NCBI GenBank assembly: GCA_000434735.1
Contig: FR881286.1
Location: 1 to 6,850, forward strand
Length of the DNA stretch: 6,850 nt
Reading direction: 5' to 3'
Source of the DNA: Bacteroides sp. CAG:530
GTDB lineage: Bacteria; Bacteroidota; Bacteroidia; Bacteroidales; Bacteroidaceae
The notes beneath the pieces were generated by a model that ran no database searches, was not told where the DNA came from, and was given only the letters and a program-made list of their open reading frames with translations. The position numbers and the translations under genes are program-made. Positions 1-6,850 of the stretch are shown here, piece after piece (within the stretch, counting starts at the first letter, position 1; every line of letters begins with the position of its first letter).

Positions 1-471
1 GAACATAATGTGGCTTCACCGCGTCCGTATAGTCGTTTGTATCAGCTTACAGGTACAAAAGGTTTTGCCAATAAATATCCAGTAGAAGGATATGCGCTAG
101 ATAGTAAGAGTCTTCCGGCAGAAGTAACTAAAGGTGCTGAATTTACAGCGCATGAATATATGCCGGAGGCTGTAAAAACAGCGTTGATGGAAGCATATAA
201 AGATCCGATAGTAAAGGAGATGGAAGAAAGTGCTAAAAAAGTTGGCGGACATGGAGGTATGGATTTTATAATGGATTCTCGCCTTATTTATTGTTTGCGT
301 AACGGACTTCCGCTCGATATGGACGTGTACGACTTGGCAGAGTGGTGTTGTTTGATACCGCTTTCTAAGATTTCCATTGAAAAAGGTAGTGTTCCGGTAG
401 AAGTACCCGATTTTACTCGCGGCGCTTGGAATAAGGTACAGGGATATAGTCATGCTTTTGTAGCTAAATAA
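1..471 (+). CDS. GH109-type glycosidase (alpha-N-acetylgalactosaminidase family), C-terminal part; 5' end outside window
   Basis: This is the last 156 codons of a gene that enters from the left edge. The reading frame is open from base 1, so the GTG at 10 is internal and not a start. The sequence matches what I know of the C-terminal part of GH109 enzymes. These have a Gfo/Idh/MocA-like NAD-binding fold and hydrolyse terminal alpha-linked N-acetylgalactosamine by a redox-assisted mechanism, using a tightly bound NAD cofactor. Visible family signatures are SPRPYSRLYQLTGTKGFANK near the start, GGHGGMDFIMD at visible residues 82-92, a following RLIYCLRNGLPLDMDVYD, and PDFTRGAW at 136-143 near the C-terminus. 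The NAD-binding domain and any signal peptide lie outside the window. Two stop codons stand in tandem (469-474). The GH3 gene starts 15 bases later, so the two are probably co-transcribed. The family call is confident. The exact sugar specificity is not shown by this fragment. Confidence 0.88.
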   Translation, partial: EHNVASPRPYSRLYQLTGTKGFANKYPVEGYALDSKSLPAEVTKGAEFTAHEYMPEAVKTALMEAYKDPIVKEMEESAKKVGGHGGMDFIMDSRLIYCLRNGLPLDMDVYDLAEWCCLIPLSKISIEKGSVPVEVPDFTRGAWNKVQGYSHAFVAK

Positions 472-486
472 TAAATATATAAGGTA

Positions 487-3036
487 ATGAGATTGTTTGG
501 CAGGATATATTGTTTATTGTCATTTTGTGGATTTGCTGCTACAGGAATTTTTGCGCAAACCGGCTACGTATCTTATGAGGAGCGTGTAGACAGCTTGCTC
601 CACAAAATGACATTAGAAGAAAAGGTAGCTCAGATAAGCCATATTCATTCGTGGGATATATTCGATGAAAAAGTCATGAACGAATCAAAACTGGAGAATC
701 TGTTGGCTGTGTCTCCTCGTGGATTTGTAGAAGGATTTCCTCTTACGGCAGAACAATGCCGAGAGTATATGCCGCGCATCCAGGAGTTTGCATTAGAACA
801 TACTCGTTTAGGTATTCCGGTATTTACCGTTGCCGAGTCGTTACACGGGTCGGTGCATGAGGGGTCAACTATATTTCCGCAGAATATAGCTTTGGCTTCT
901 ACTTTTAATCCTACGTTAGCTTATCGCAGAGCAGAAGCTATATCTGGCGAGTTACATTATCAAGGTATAAGGCAGATTTTGGCTCCATGTGTAGATGTAG
1001 TGCGCGATTTGCGTTGGGGAAGAGTGGAGGAATGTTATGGAGAAGATCCTTTCTTGAATGGTATATTTGCCTGCGAGGAGGTTAAAGGATATCTTGATAG
1101 CGGTATATCTCCTATGCTTAAACATTTTGGTGCTCATGGAAATCCGATGGGCGGACTGAATTTGGCTTCTGTAAACTGTGGAGTCGGTGAGTTGCACGAT
1201 GTTTATCTGTATCCGTTCAAGAGGGTTATTACTTCTCTTCCTGTTCAGGCCGTTATGTCAACTTATAATTCATGGAATCGTGTTCCTAATTCGGCTTCGC
1301 ATTATTTACTTACCGATATATTGCGTAAACAGTGGGGATTTAAAGGGTATGTATACGCCGATTGGGGAGCTGTAGATATGTTGAATACGTTTCATCATGT
1401 AGCTGTCGATGCATCCGATGCAGCTAAACAGGCTTTAAGTGCCGGACTTGATGTAGAGGCCTCAAGTTTGTGTTATCAGCAGTTGCCTCGATTGGTGAAA
1501 GAGGGTAAGTTGGACGAAGAGTTAATAAATCAGGCTGTACGAAGAGTACTTTTGGCTAAATATCGTATGGGGTTATTCGATGATCCTTTCGGAAAGAAGT
1601 ATTCGGTTTCTGAGCTTCATCAGAAAGAGAGTGTGGATCTATCTCGCCGGATATCCGAAGAATCGGTTGTTTTACTTAAAAACAATAACAGTTTGCTACC
1701 TCTTGACATAAAGAGTTTGAAATCGATAGCTGTAGTAGGTCCTAATTCAAATCAGGTACAATTTGGCGATTATAGTTGGAGCCGTTCTAATAAAGATGGT
1801 GTCACTCCATTGCAAGGTATTGATTCATGGGCCAATAGGTATGGGGTAAAGGTTAATCATGCTGTAGGGTGTAGTTTGATGAGTCGTGACACTACAGGAA
1901 TAGCTGCTGCGGTAGACGCTGTACGTAAAAGTGATGTTGCTATTGTATTTTGCGGCAGTGCCAGTGCGTCTTTGGCCAGAGATTATTCGGGGTCGAACTG
2001 CGGAGAAGGATTCGATTTGTCTGATTTGTCGCTTACCGGGGCTCAGGAAGAATTGATACGTAGGGTATATCAGGTAGGTCGTCCGGTTATATTGGTATTG
2101 GTTACCGGAAAGCCTTTTGCTATTTCGTGGGAGAAGAAACATCTTCCGGCTATATTGGTTCAGTGGTATGGAGGTGAACAGAGTGGTAATGTGATAGCTG
2201 ATATTTTATTTGGGAAAGTAAATCCTTCAGGTCATCTTACTGTATCTTTTCCACAGAGTGCGGGACATCTTCCGGCTTATTATAATCATTTGCCTACCGA
2301 TAAGGGTTTATATCATCAGCATGGCTCATATGAGAAGCCGGGACGTGATTATGTATTTTCTTCTCCCGATGCGTTGTGGGCTTTTGGTCACGGATTGAGT
2401 TATACTTCATTTTCTTATAGTGACTTTAATACAAAAGTAGCGGAAGATTCTATTACGGTTTCGTTTACATTGTCTAATGATGGTGGTTGCGATGGAAAGG
2501 CTGTTCCGCAGTTGTATGTGCGCGATTGTGTTAGTTCTGTAGCCACTCCCGTAAAACAGCTGAAGGCTTTTAGTAAGGTTGGCTTAAAGTCGGGACAAAA
2601 GATATGTCAACGTCTTAAAGTTGCGGTTGCCGATTTAGGATTTACAGACGAAAATGGAGTATATGAGATAGAGCCAGGAGCATTTGAGTTAATGCTGGGC
2701 GATGCTTCCGACAATATTCTGCTGAGAGATACTATTACTATAGGCGATGCAGCGAATGATATAACAGAAAAATCATCGGCTGAGCATGTGGCGATAGAAA
2801 AAAATATAAAAGTACAAGGTATTGTACGCGATATGCAGGCAACTTTGATGCCCGGCGTGGAGATTTATTCTACATTATTGAAAAAATATGTAGGAACAAC
2901 CAATGCCAAAGGGGAATATATATTGAGTGTTCCGTCTAATGATATATTGTTGTTCAGAAGAAAAGGATATATAGAAGAACGTGTAAAAGTAGACGGATTA
3001 TCGCAAATACAGGTAAAGATGAGATATGGATTATAA
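487..3036 (+). CDS. Secreted GH3 beta-glycosidase with C-terminal Fn3-like and CarboxypepD_reg-like domains
   Basis: A glycoside hydrolase family 3 enzyme, a retaining exo-beta-glycosidase (beta-glucosidase or beta-xylosidase type) expected in the periplasm or on the outer surface. A signal peptide covers about residues 1-23, with likely cleavage at FA/Q. The N-terminal TIM-barrel domain carries WGRVEECYGEDP (177-188), KHFGAHG (212-218), VMSTYN, and YADWG, where D292 is the predicted nucleophile. The alpha/beta sandwich domain (about 390-610) includes CGEGFD at 505-510, and E507 is the best acid/base candidate. An Fn3-like domain follows, with VPQLYV at 673-678. After a polar linker the protein ends in about 75 residues (from about 775) resembling a CarboxypepD_reg-like beta-sandwich, with GIVRD, MPGVEIYS, TNAKGEYILSVP and a final VKM. 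This tail makes it longer (849 residues) than a typical three-domain GH3. The ATG at 487 is chosen for the signal peptide directly behind it. Aglycone and sugar specificity cannot be read from the motifs. Confidence 0.93.
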   Translation: MRLFGRIYCLLSFCGFAATGIFAQTGYVSYEERVDSLLHKMTLEEKVAQISHIHSWDIFDEKVMNESKLENLLAVSPRGFVEGFPLTAEQCREYMPRIQEFALEHTRLGIPVFTVAESLHGSVHEGSTIFPQNIALASTFNPTLAYRRAEAISGELHYQGIRQILAPCVDVVRDLRWGRVEECYGEDPFLNGIFACEEVKGYLDSGISPMLKHFGAHGNPMGGLNLASVNCGVGELHDVYLYPFKRVITSLPVQAVMSTYNSWNRVPNSASHYLLTDILRKQWGFKGYVYADWGAVDMLNTFHHVAVDASDAAKQALSAGLDVEASSLCYQQLPRLVKEGKLDEELINQAVRRVLLAKYRMGLFDDPFGKKYSVSELHQKESVDLSRRISEESVVLLKNNNSLLPLDIKSLKSIAVVGPNSNQVQFGDYSWSRSNKDGVTPLQGIDSWANRYGVKVNHAVGCSLMSRDTTGIAAAVDAVRKSDVAIVFCGSASASLARDYSGSNCGEGFDLSDLSLTGAQEELIRRVYQVGRPVILVLVTGKPFAISWEKKHLPAILVQWYGGEQSGNVIADILFGKVNPSGHLTVSFPQSAGHLPAYYNHLPTDKGLYHQHGSYEKPGRDYVFSSPDALWAFGHGLSYTSFSYSDFNTKVAEDSITVSFTLSNDGGCDGKAVPQLYVRDCVSSVATPVKQLKAFSKVGLKSGQKICQRLKVAVADLGFTDENGVYEIEPGAFELMLGDASDNILLRDTITIGDAANDITEKSSAEHVAIEKNIKVQGIVRDMQATLMPGVEIYSTLLKKYVGTTNAKGEYILSVPSNDILLFRRKGYIEERVKVDGLSQIQVKMRYGL

Positions 3037-3120
3037 AAAAGTTTTTCAGATAGATATTTTTTTATTATTCTTGAAGACGCATTGCTAATGTTTACAAGTA
3101 ATATGAAAAATATGTTCAAA

Positions 3121-3822
3121 ATGAAAAAGACCTTATTGACTTTAATGCTCTGCTTCCTCAGTTTTGGTTGGACATGGGCACAGTATGCTAAATCCGTTTC
3201 TATTTTAGGAGACTCGTATTCAACTTTTCAGGGTTATGTACAGCCCGAAGCGAATGCTATTTGGTATTTTGATCCGGTAAATACATCCAGTACCGATGTA
3301 GCTTCCGTGCGCCAGACTTGGTGGCATCAGTTCATCAAGAATAATAGCTATAGACTATGTATGAACAACTCTTATTCGGGCTCTACCATCTGTAACTCTG
3401 GATATAAACGTGATAAACCCGAATTTGCTGATTATTCAGACCGCTCTTTCGTAACCCGTATGAATAATTTGGGATGTCCGGATATTATTTTCATCTTCGG
3501 AGCTACAAACGATGCTTGGGCTGGTTCGCCAATCGGTGAGTATAAATATGATGGTTGGACTAAAAAAGATTTGTTTTCTTTCCGTCCGGCTATGGCAAAT
3601 ATGCTTGCATTCATGACAAACAGATATCCTAACGTAGAAATATATTTTATCCTGAACAGTGACTTGCAGGAAGAAATCAACGAATCGGTTAAGACTATTT
3701 GCAAACATTATCAGGTGCCGTGTATCGTATTAAAAGGGATAGATAAAGCCAACGGACATCCTACTATAAAGGGTATGAACCAAATATGCCAACAAGTACA
3801 ATCTTTCATTTCTAATAAGTAA
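3121..3822 (+). CDS. Secreted small SGNH/GDSL-family hydrolase (putative carbohydrate esterase)
   Basis: A single-domain SGNH hydrolase of 233 residues, expected to cleave an ester such as an O-acetyl group outside the cytoplasm. Using the ATG at 3121, residues 1-20 form a clean signal peptide (MKKTLL start, cleavage at TWA/Q). In-frame ATGs at 3088, 3103 and 3112 and a TTG at 3082 would add N-terminal residues. I prefer 3121 because the signal peptide then has normal length, but 3103 is also credible. Block I is GDSYS, with nucleophile S32. The block II glycine is G87 in NNSYSGS. Block III is GATND, with oxyanion N130. The block V histidine is H213 in NGHPTIKGM. The usual Asp three residues before this His is Ala (A210). 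D208 lies five residues before it. An 84-base AT-rich gap separates it from the GH3 gene. The next gene begins four bases after its stop, which implies coupling. The substrate is unknown. Confidence 0.85.
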   Translation: MKKTLLTLMLCFLSFGWTWAQYAKSVSILGDSYSTFQGYVQPEANAIWYFDPVNTSSTDVASVRQTWWHQFIKNNSYRLCMNNSYSGSTICNSGYKRDKPEFADYSDRSFVTRMNNLGCPDIIFIFGATNDAWAGSPIGEYKYDGWTKKDLFSFRPAMANMLAFMTNRYPNVEIYFILNSDLQEEINESVKTICKHYQVPCIVLKGIDKANGHPTIKGMNQICQQVQSFISNK

Positions 3823-3826
3823 AAGT

Positions 3827-5575
3827 ATGAAAATGCTGAAACTGATGTTCGCAATTACGATTTGTTTGGCATATAGCGCTTGCATTTATTCACAGATTGT
3901 TTGGAAAAACCCAACAGCAGAAAATTTTCCTACAGTTCACGGACAAGCATGGAGTAATGAATTGAAAGGATTTTATCACAGACTTCCTCAACGTGCGGAG
4001 AGTAAAGTGCGGAAACCTCTTTGGGATTTGTCAACAAATAGTGCGGGACTTTCTGTGGTTTTCCGAACTAACGCTACAAATATTCAGGTACGCTATCAAA
4101 TAAATGGCGATTTTAGTATGCCTCACATGCCCGCTACTGGTAAATCAGGGGTTGATCTTTATGCTACCGATGGTAATGGTTGTCAGCGTTGGTGCGCTGC
4201 CAGATATGCTTTCGGTGATACTATCAGATACAATTATTCTAATATATCGTATGTCACTAATCCCGAATATGGCTACGAATATCAACTTTTCTTGCCTCCG
4301 TATAGTGAGTTGAAATGGTTAGAGATAGGAGTACCCGAAGGAAGTGATTTCTCTTTTGAGCCTGTTTCGAAAGAAAAGCCAATCGTAATTTACGGTACTT
4401 CTATCGCTCAAGGTGCGTGTGCTTCTCGCCCCGGAATGGTATGGGGAAACATTATTAACCGTAAAATGCAGCATCCGGTTATAAACCTCGGTTTCTCTGG
4501 AAATGGACGACTGGAATCTGAACTTTTCGATCTTCTTACGGAAATAGACGCTAAACTCTTTATAATAGATAATATGCCGAATATGACTAACGACCGTACA
4601 TTTCTTATTTATGAACGGGCTACTGCCGGCATTCGTAAACTTCGTGAAAAGAGCGATGCCCCTATTCTGTTGGTTGAACATAATGGATATGGCAATGAAC
4701 TTTCTTCGCTCGAAGCCGAGAACTCTTACCGAAAAACAAACATCGAACTGCGCAAGGCATATAAAGACTTGCAGGCAGAAGGAATTAAAAACCTTTATTA
4801 CTTGACTAAAGAAGAGATAGGTTTTCATCAAGATGCAATGGTAGAAGGAGTTCATCCCAGCGACCTCGGTATGCAGATTTATGCCGATGCCTATATCTCT
4901 AAAATAAAGGAGATTCTGAAGGAAGATTGCGAAAAACGTACTGTTTTTGTTCCTTGTACTCAGAACCGCGACCCGTACAACTGGAAACAGCGTCACGAAA
5001 AAGTATTGAAACTGAATAAGGAAAAAGTTCCTCAGATTCTGATGATAGGTAATTCCATTACTCATTATTGGGGAGGTGAACCTACAGCACGTCTTGTAAG
5101 AGATGAAAATAGCTGGAAGAAACTATTTAAAGGAAAGACGGTGCGAAATCTTGGATTTGGTTATGACCGTATAGAGAATGCCTTATGGCGTATCTATCAT
5201 GAAGAACTAGATGGCTATGAGGCGGAGAAGGTTTTCTTGCTCATGGGAACTAATAATCTGGAAAAGAATTCGGATGACGAAATCATAGACGGAATCAATG
5301 AATTGGTGCGTGCCGTACGCCATCGTCAACCAAAAGCTAAAATCTATGTGGTAGGTATTTTGCCACGCGCATGGCAAGAACTTCGTGTTTCTACACTCAA
5401 TAAAGTATTGCGAACACGGTTATTAACAGACGAGGCAACCTTTGTTGACTTATCTGCAGAACTTACCTTGCCGAATGGAAATATTATAAATGAATTATTT
5501 TCTGATGGTTTGCATCCCAACAAGGAAGGTTATCAACGTATAGCCAAAGCATTGGAAAAGGTGATTAAAGAATAA
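3827..5575 (+). CDS. Secreted two-domain SGNH hydrolase: GxDLY-type N-terminal domain, GDSL_3-like hydrolase, then second PAF-acetylhydrolase-like SGNH domain
   Basis: A 582-residue exported protein with two predicted esterase modules. A hydrophobic signal sequence spans about 1-22 (cleavage near YS/Q). A cysteine at 19 lies in a poor lipobox, so a lipoprotein is less likely. A beta-sandwich domain (about 24-180) contains GVDLY at 108-112, the signature of the GxDLY family that usually precedes GDSL_3 lipases. SGNH domain 1 (about 183-362) has YGTSI with S192, GFSGNG with G225, the IDNMPN block with N252, and EGVHP with E340 and H343. SGNH domain 2 (about 402-582) has IGNSI with S410, GFGYDR with G445, MGTNN with N476, and DGLHP with D560 and H563. 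Both Ser and His nucleophile-relay positions are therefore present. Two positions deviate: Glu replaces Asp at 340, and Asn replaces the block I Asp at 409. The ATG at 3827 is four bases after the previous stop. A second ATG at 3833 is possible. Likely role is removal of acyl groups from glycans, which is inference. Confidence 0.87.
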   Translation: MKMLKLMFAITICLAYSACIYSQIVWKNPTAENFPTVHGQAWSNELKGFYHRLPQRAESKVRKPLWDLSTNSAGLSVVFRTNATNIQVRYQINGDFSMPHMPATGKSGVDLYATDGNGCQRWCAARYAFGDTIRYNYSNISYVTNPEYGYEYQLFLPPYSELKWLEIGVPEGSDFSFEPVSKEKPIVIYGTSIAQGACASRPGMVWGNIINRKMQHPVINLGFSGNGRLESELFDLLTEIDAKLFIIDNMPNMTNDRTFLIYERATAGIRKLREKSDAPILLVEHNGYGNELSSLEAENSYRKTNIELRKAYKDLQAEGIKNLYYLTKEEIGFHQDAMVEGVHPSDLGMQIYADAYISKIKEILKEDCEKRTVFVPCTQNRDPYNWKQRHEKVLKLNKEKVPQILMIGNSITHYWGGEPTARLVRDENSWKKLFKGKTVRNLGFGYDRIENALWRIYHEELDGYEAEKVFLLMGTNNLEKNSDDEIIDGINELVRAVRHRQPKAKIYVVGILPRAWQELRVSTLNKVLRTRLLTDEATFVDLSAELTLPNGNIINELFSDGLHPNKEGYQRIAKALEKVIKE

Positions 5576-5602
5576 TCTATAGAATTTCTAAAGAAAGAAA
5601 AA

Positions 5603-6467
5603 ATGAATATCAAGAGTATTTTGCTGTTTTCTGCGTTTATCTTGTCCCTATTTTCTTGTACAGACAATCAAACTATCAAGTTCGGTGTAATTACAGACTT
5701 GCATTATGCCGACCGGGAGACAGTAGGAACCCGCTATTATTCGCAATCCATAATTAAGATGGAAGAAGCTTTTTCGGTTTTCAAGAAGTCGAAAGTAGAT
5801 TTCATAATTGAGCTTGGCGACTTTAAAGATATGGGTGTAACTCCCGACAAGGATAAAACCCTTTCGTTTCTGAAAAGCGTGGAGTCAGTATTTCAGAGTG
5901 CCGGCGTGCCAGCCTATCATGTGCTTGGAAATCATGATATGGATAATATTTCAAAGGATGATTTTCTTTCGAATACAAGCAATTAACGCAAAGGCATATT
6001 ACAGCTTTACTGTAAAGGGCGTGAAATGTATAGTACTTGACGCCAATTATAACGAAGATGGCAGCCATTACGACTGTGGCAATTTTGACTGGACCTATGC
6101 TATGGTACCAAAAGAAGAGATTGCATGGCTGAAAAAGGAGTTGAACGAGGGTAATGAAGATATAATAGTATTTATTCACCAACTATTAAGCAAGAGTGCA
6201 CCTTCGTGCGTATGCGTTCAGAATGCTTCTGAAATTAGAAGTCTGTTTGAAAGCAATTCCAGAGTCAAAGTAGTATTCCAAGGTCATCATCATGAGGGCC
6301 ATTACGAAGAAATAAATGGTATTCACTATATCACAATCCCTGGAATGATAGAAGGCGAATCTCCTGAAAACAACACTTATGCCGTAGTTGAGTTAGATAA
6401 AAATGGCAGGATACTGGTAGATGGATACAGAAAATGCCCGGACAGAATACTCGAAACAAGAAAATAG
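5603..6467 (+). pseudogene. Calcineurin-like metallophosphoesterase lipoprotein, interrupted by a frameshift
   Basis: A calcineurin-like metallophosphoesterase gene that begins normally and breaks near base 5980. The 5' part (5603-5986, 127 codons) has a lipoprotein signal with lipobox LFSC (Cys 19). It carries metal-binding motifs DLH (D32, H34), GDFKD (G72-D76) and GNHD (109-112), then stops at TAA 5984-5986. From about 5982 the homologous sequence resumes in the next frame (INAKAYYSF) and runs to TAG at 6465-6467. This part carries VFIHQ (His at 6177) and GHHH (6282-6293). Metal ligands are thus split between frames, and neither fragment should be active alone. The shift equals one extra base or a loss of two modulo three. 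I infer a short deletion, because relatives I recall carry about three more residues after NTSN. An eight-base loss would restore 290 residues. No homopolymer lies at the break. It follows the SGNH gene by 27 bases with an A-rich leader. A sequencing error cannot be excluded. Confidence 0.82.
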
Positions 6468-6490
6468 AATCATATTATAGCACATAAAAG

Positions 6491-6525
6491 AGGGTATATC
6501 GTGATAAGCGGTATGCCCTTTTTTT
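6491..6525 (+). terminator. Rho-independent terminator closing the gene cluster
   Basis: A 12-pair stem with a five-base loop spans 6491-6519 (5' arm AGGGTATATCGT, loop GATAA, 3' arm GCGGTATGCCCT). Three of the pairs are G-U wobbles (6495 with 6515, 6499 with 6511, 6502 with 6508). The stem runs straight into seven T residues (6519-6525, the first of which closes the stem). It sits 23 bases after the stop of the metallophosphoesterase remnant and is oriented to end + strand transcripts. It is the only convincing intrinsic terminator in the window, which supports the last three genes, and possibly all five, sharing a transcript. Confidence 0.88.
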
Positions 6526-6850
6526 ATGTAGTATGCTAGGCATTAAAGCCGACACAATGTAAACTGAAAGTCGATAACCTCACATTGAAAAACTACTCCT
6601 ATTACCATAAAAGTTCTATACTTAGGCTAAGTATATAAAAACTCAGCTTAAGAATATATAAACTTAGGTTAAGTATATATATACTCAGCCTAAGTATAGA
6701 GAATTCCGTGCGAGAAGACAGAGTTTTCAATGCGATATTGATAAGTATTTCACATAGTCAACATAAAAGTATGCAGAACTAAATAATAAAAGCCGAAGTT
6801 AAGCGTAAGCGAAAACCCAAAGCCAACAGCGAAGCGCCTTGGCGTAAAAA
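6526..6850. other. Gene-free 3' intergenic region
   Basis: Between the terminator and the right edge I see no gene with a start codon, a recognisable product or a usable length on either strand, and no RNA gene. The region holds the 21-base repeat array at about 6615-6704. At its right end (about 6788-6850) is a compositionally distinct, more GC-rich and arginine/lysine-like stretch with repeated AAGCG words and a small CGC-CTTG-GCG hairpin (6836-6844 area). I found no TAnnTTTG-like Bacteroidales promoter motif on the + strand or its complement on the - strand in this stretch. Confidence 0.6.
6615..6704. repeat. Four 21-base tandem repeats forming an 86-base imperfect palindrome
   Basis: Four units begin with C at 6621, 6642, 6663 and 6684, an exact 21-base period. 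Their cores are CTTAGGCTAAG, CTCAGCTTAAG, CTTAGGTTAAG and CTCAGCCTAAG, each joined by AT-rich TATATA-type spacers. Units 1 and 3 share CTTAGG, and units 2 and 4 share CTCAGC, so there is also a 42-base alternation. Unit 1 is a perfect dyad around its central G and the others are imperfect. The whole block 6615-6700 is also its own approximate reverse complement, centred between 6657 and 6658. By hand count 35 of 43 positions match, and two further positions could be G-U pairs in RNA. It could be a multi-site operator, a long hairpin, or a dispersed intergenic repeat. The sequence alone does not decide between these. Confidence 0.85.

Noticed and set aside
3034..3066. A-run followed by a T-run after the GH3 stop as a possible terminator
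   Set aside because: The only pairing is A with T, with no GC-containing stem, so it does not make a credible intrinsic terminator. A processing or weak attenuation site is possible but not shown.
3082..3120. Upstream in-frame starts (TTG 3082, ATG 3088, 3103, 3112) for the small SGNH gene
   Set aside because: They would place extra polar residues ahead of an already complete signal peptide starting at 3121. 3103 remains a reasonable alternative.
4319..5065. A 248-codon open frame on the - strand inside the two-domain SGNH gene
   Set aside because: It lies wholly antisense to a gene with clear domain motifs, its translation has no recognisable family, and it looks like a shadow of codon usage on the + strand.
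5898..6467. The distal metallophosphoesterase frame as an independent gene starting with GTG at 5898
   Set aside because: Its first 28 or so codons overlap the true frame of the 5' part and make no family sense. Homology starts only at about 5982, so it is the second half of a broken gene.
6555..6587. CAATGT and ACATTG inverted pair as a hairpin
   Set aside because: Only six pairs with a 21-base loop and AT-rich ends. This is expected by chance in such sequence.
6615..6704. The 21-base repeats as a CRISPR array
   Set aside because: The repeats abut each other in tandem with no unique spacers of 25-40 bases, and there are no cas genes.
6779..6850. Open - strand frame running from the right edge to TAG at 6779-6781, and an open + strand frame over the same bases
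   Set aside because: The fragment is about 23 codons long, has no start in the window, and encodes low-complexity sequence on both strands. It could be the tail of a gene beyond the edge but cannot be supported.

Overview
The window looks like a stretch of a Bacteroidales chromosome, most likely Bacteroides, Phocaeicola or a close relative. The evidence is low to moderate GC, a near absence of Shine-Dalgarno sites, signal peptides ending in the Ala-Gln pattern common in this order, a GH109-type enzyme, and a CarboxypepD_reg-like domain of the kind found in SusC proteins. The genus is inferred from family style and not from any database match.

Layout: all recognisable genes lie on the + strand. 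The window opens inside the 3' end of a GH109-type (Gfo/Idh/MocA-like) glycosidase (1-471). Fifteen bases later comes a long secreted GH3 beta-glycosidase (487-3036) with an extra C-terminal CarboxypepD_reg-like domain. After an 84-base AT-rich gap there is a small secreted SGNH/GDSL hydrolase (3121-3822). Four bases after it comes a 582-residue protein with a GxDLY-type beta-sandwich and two successive SGNH hydrolase domains (3827-5575). A lipoprotein metallophosphoesterase follows at 5603-6467 but is split by a frameshift near 5980. A strong intrinsic terminator (6491-6525) closes the unit.

The products are all predicted to be exported, apart from the first, whose N-terminus is outside the window. 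As a set (alpha-GalNAc-type glycosidase, beta-glycosidase, three SGNH esterase modules, a phosphoesterase) they suggest an accessory enzyme set for trimming decorated, possibly O-acetylated, glycans. No SusC/SusD pair, regulator or transporter is visible, so this is at most the edge of a polysaccharide utilisation locus. The substrate is inference.

The last 325 bases hold no credible gene. Their most striking content is four 21-base repeats in exact tandem register (6621-6704). The four units also form an 86-base imperfect palindrome (6615-6700) with 35 of 43 positions matching. This is the least explained structure in the window. Nothing in the window amounts to a clear new defence, mobile or RNA-guided system.
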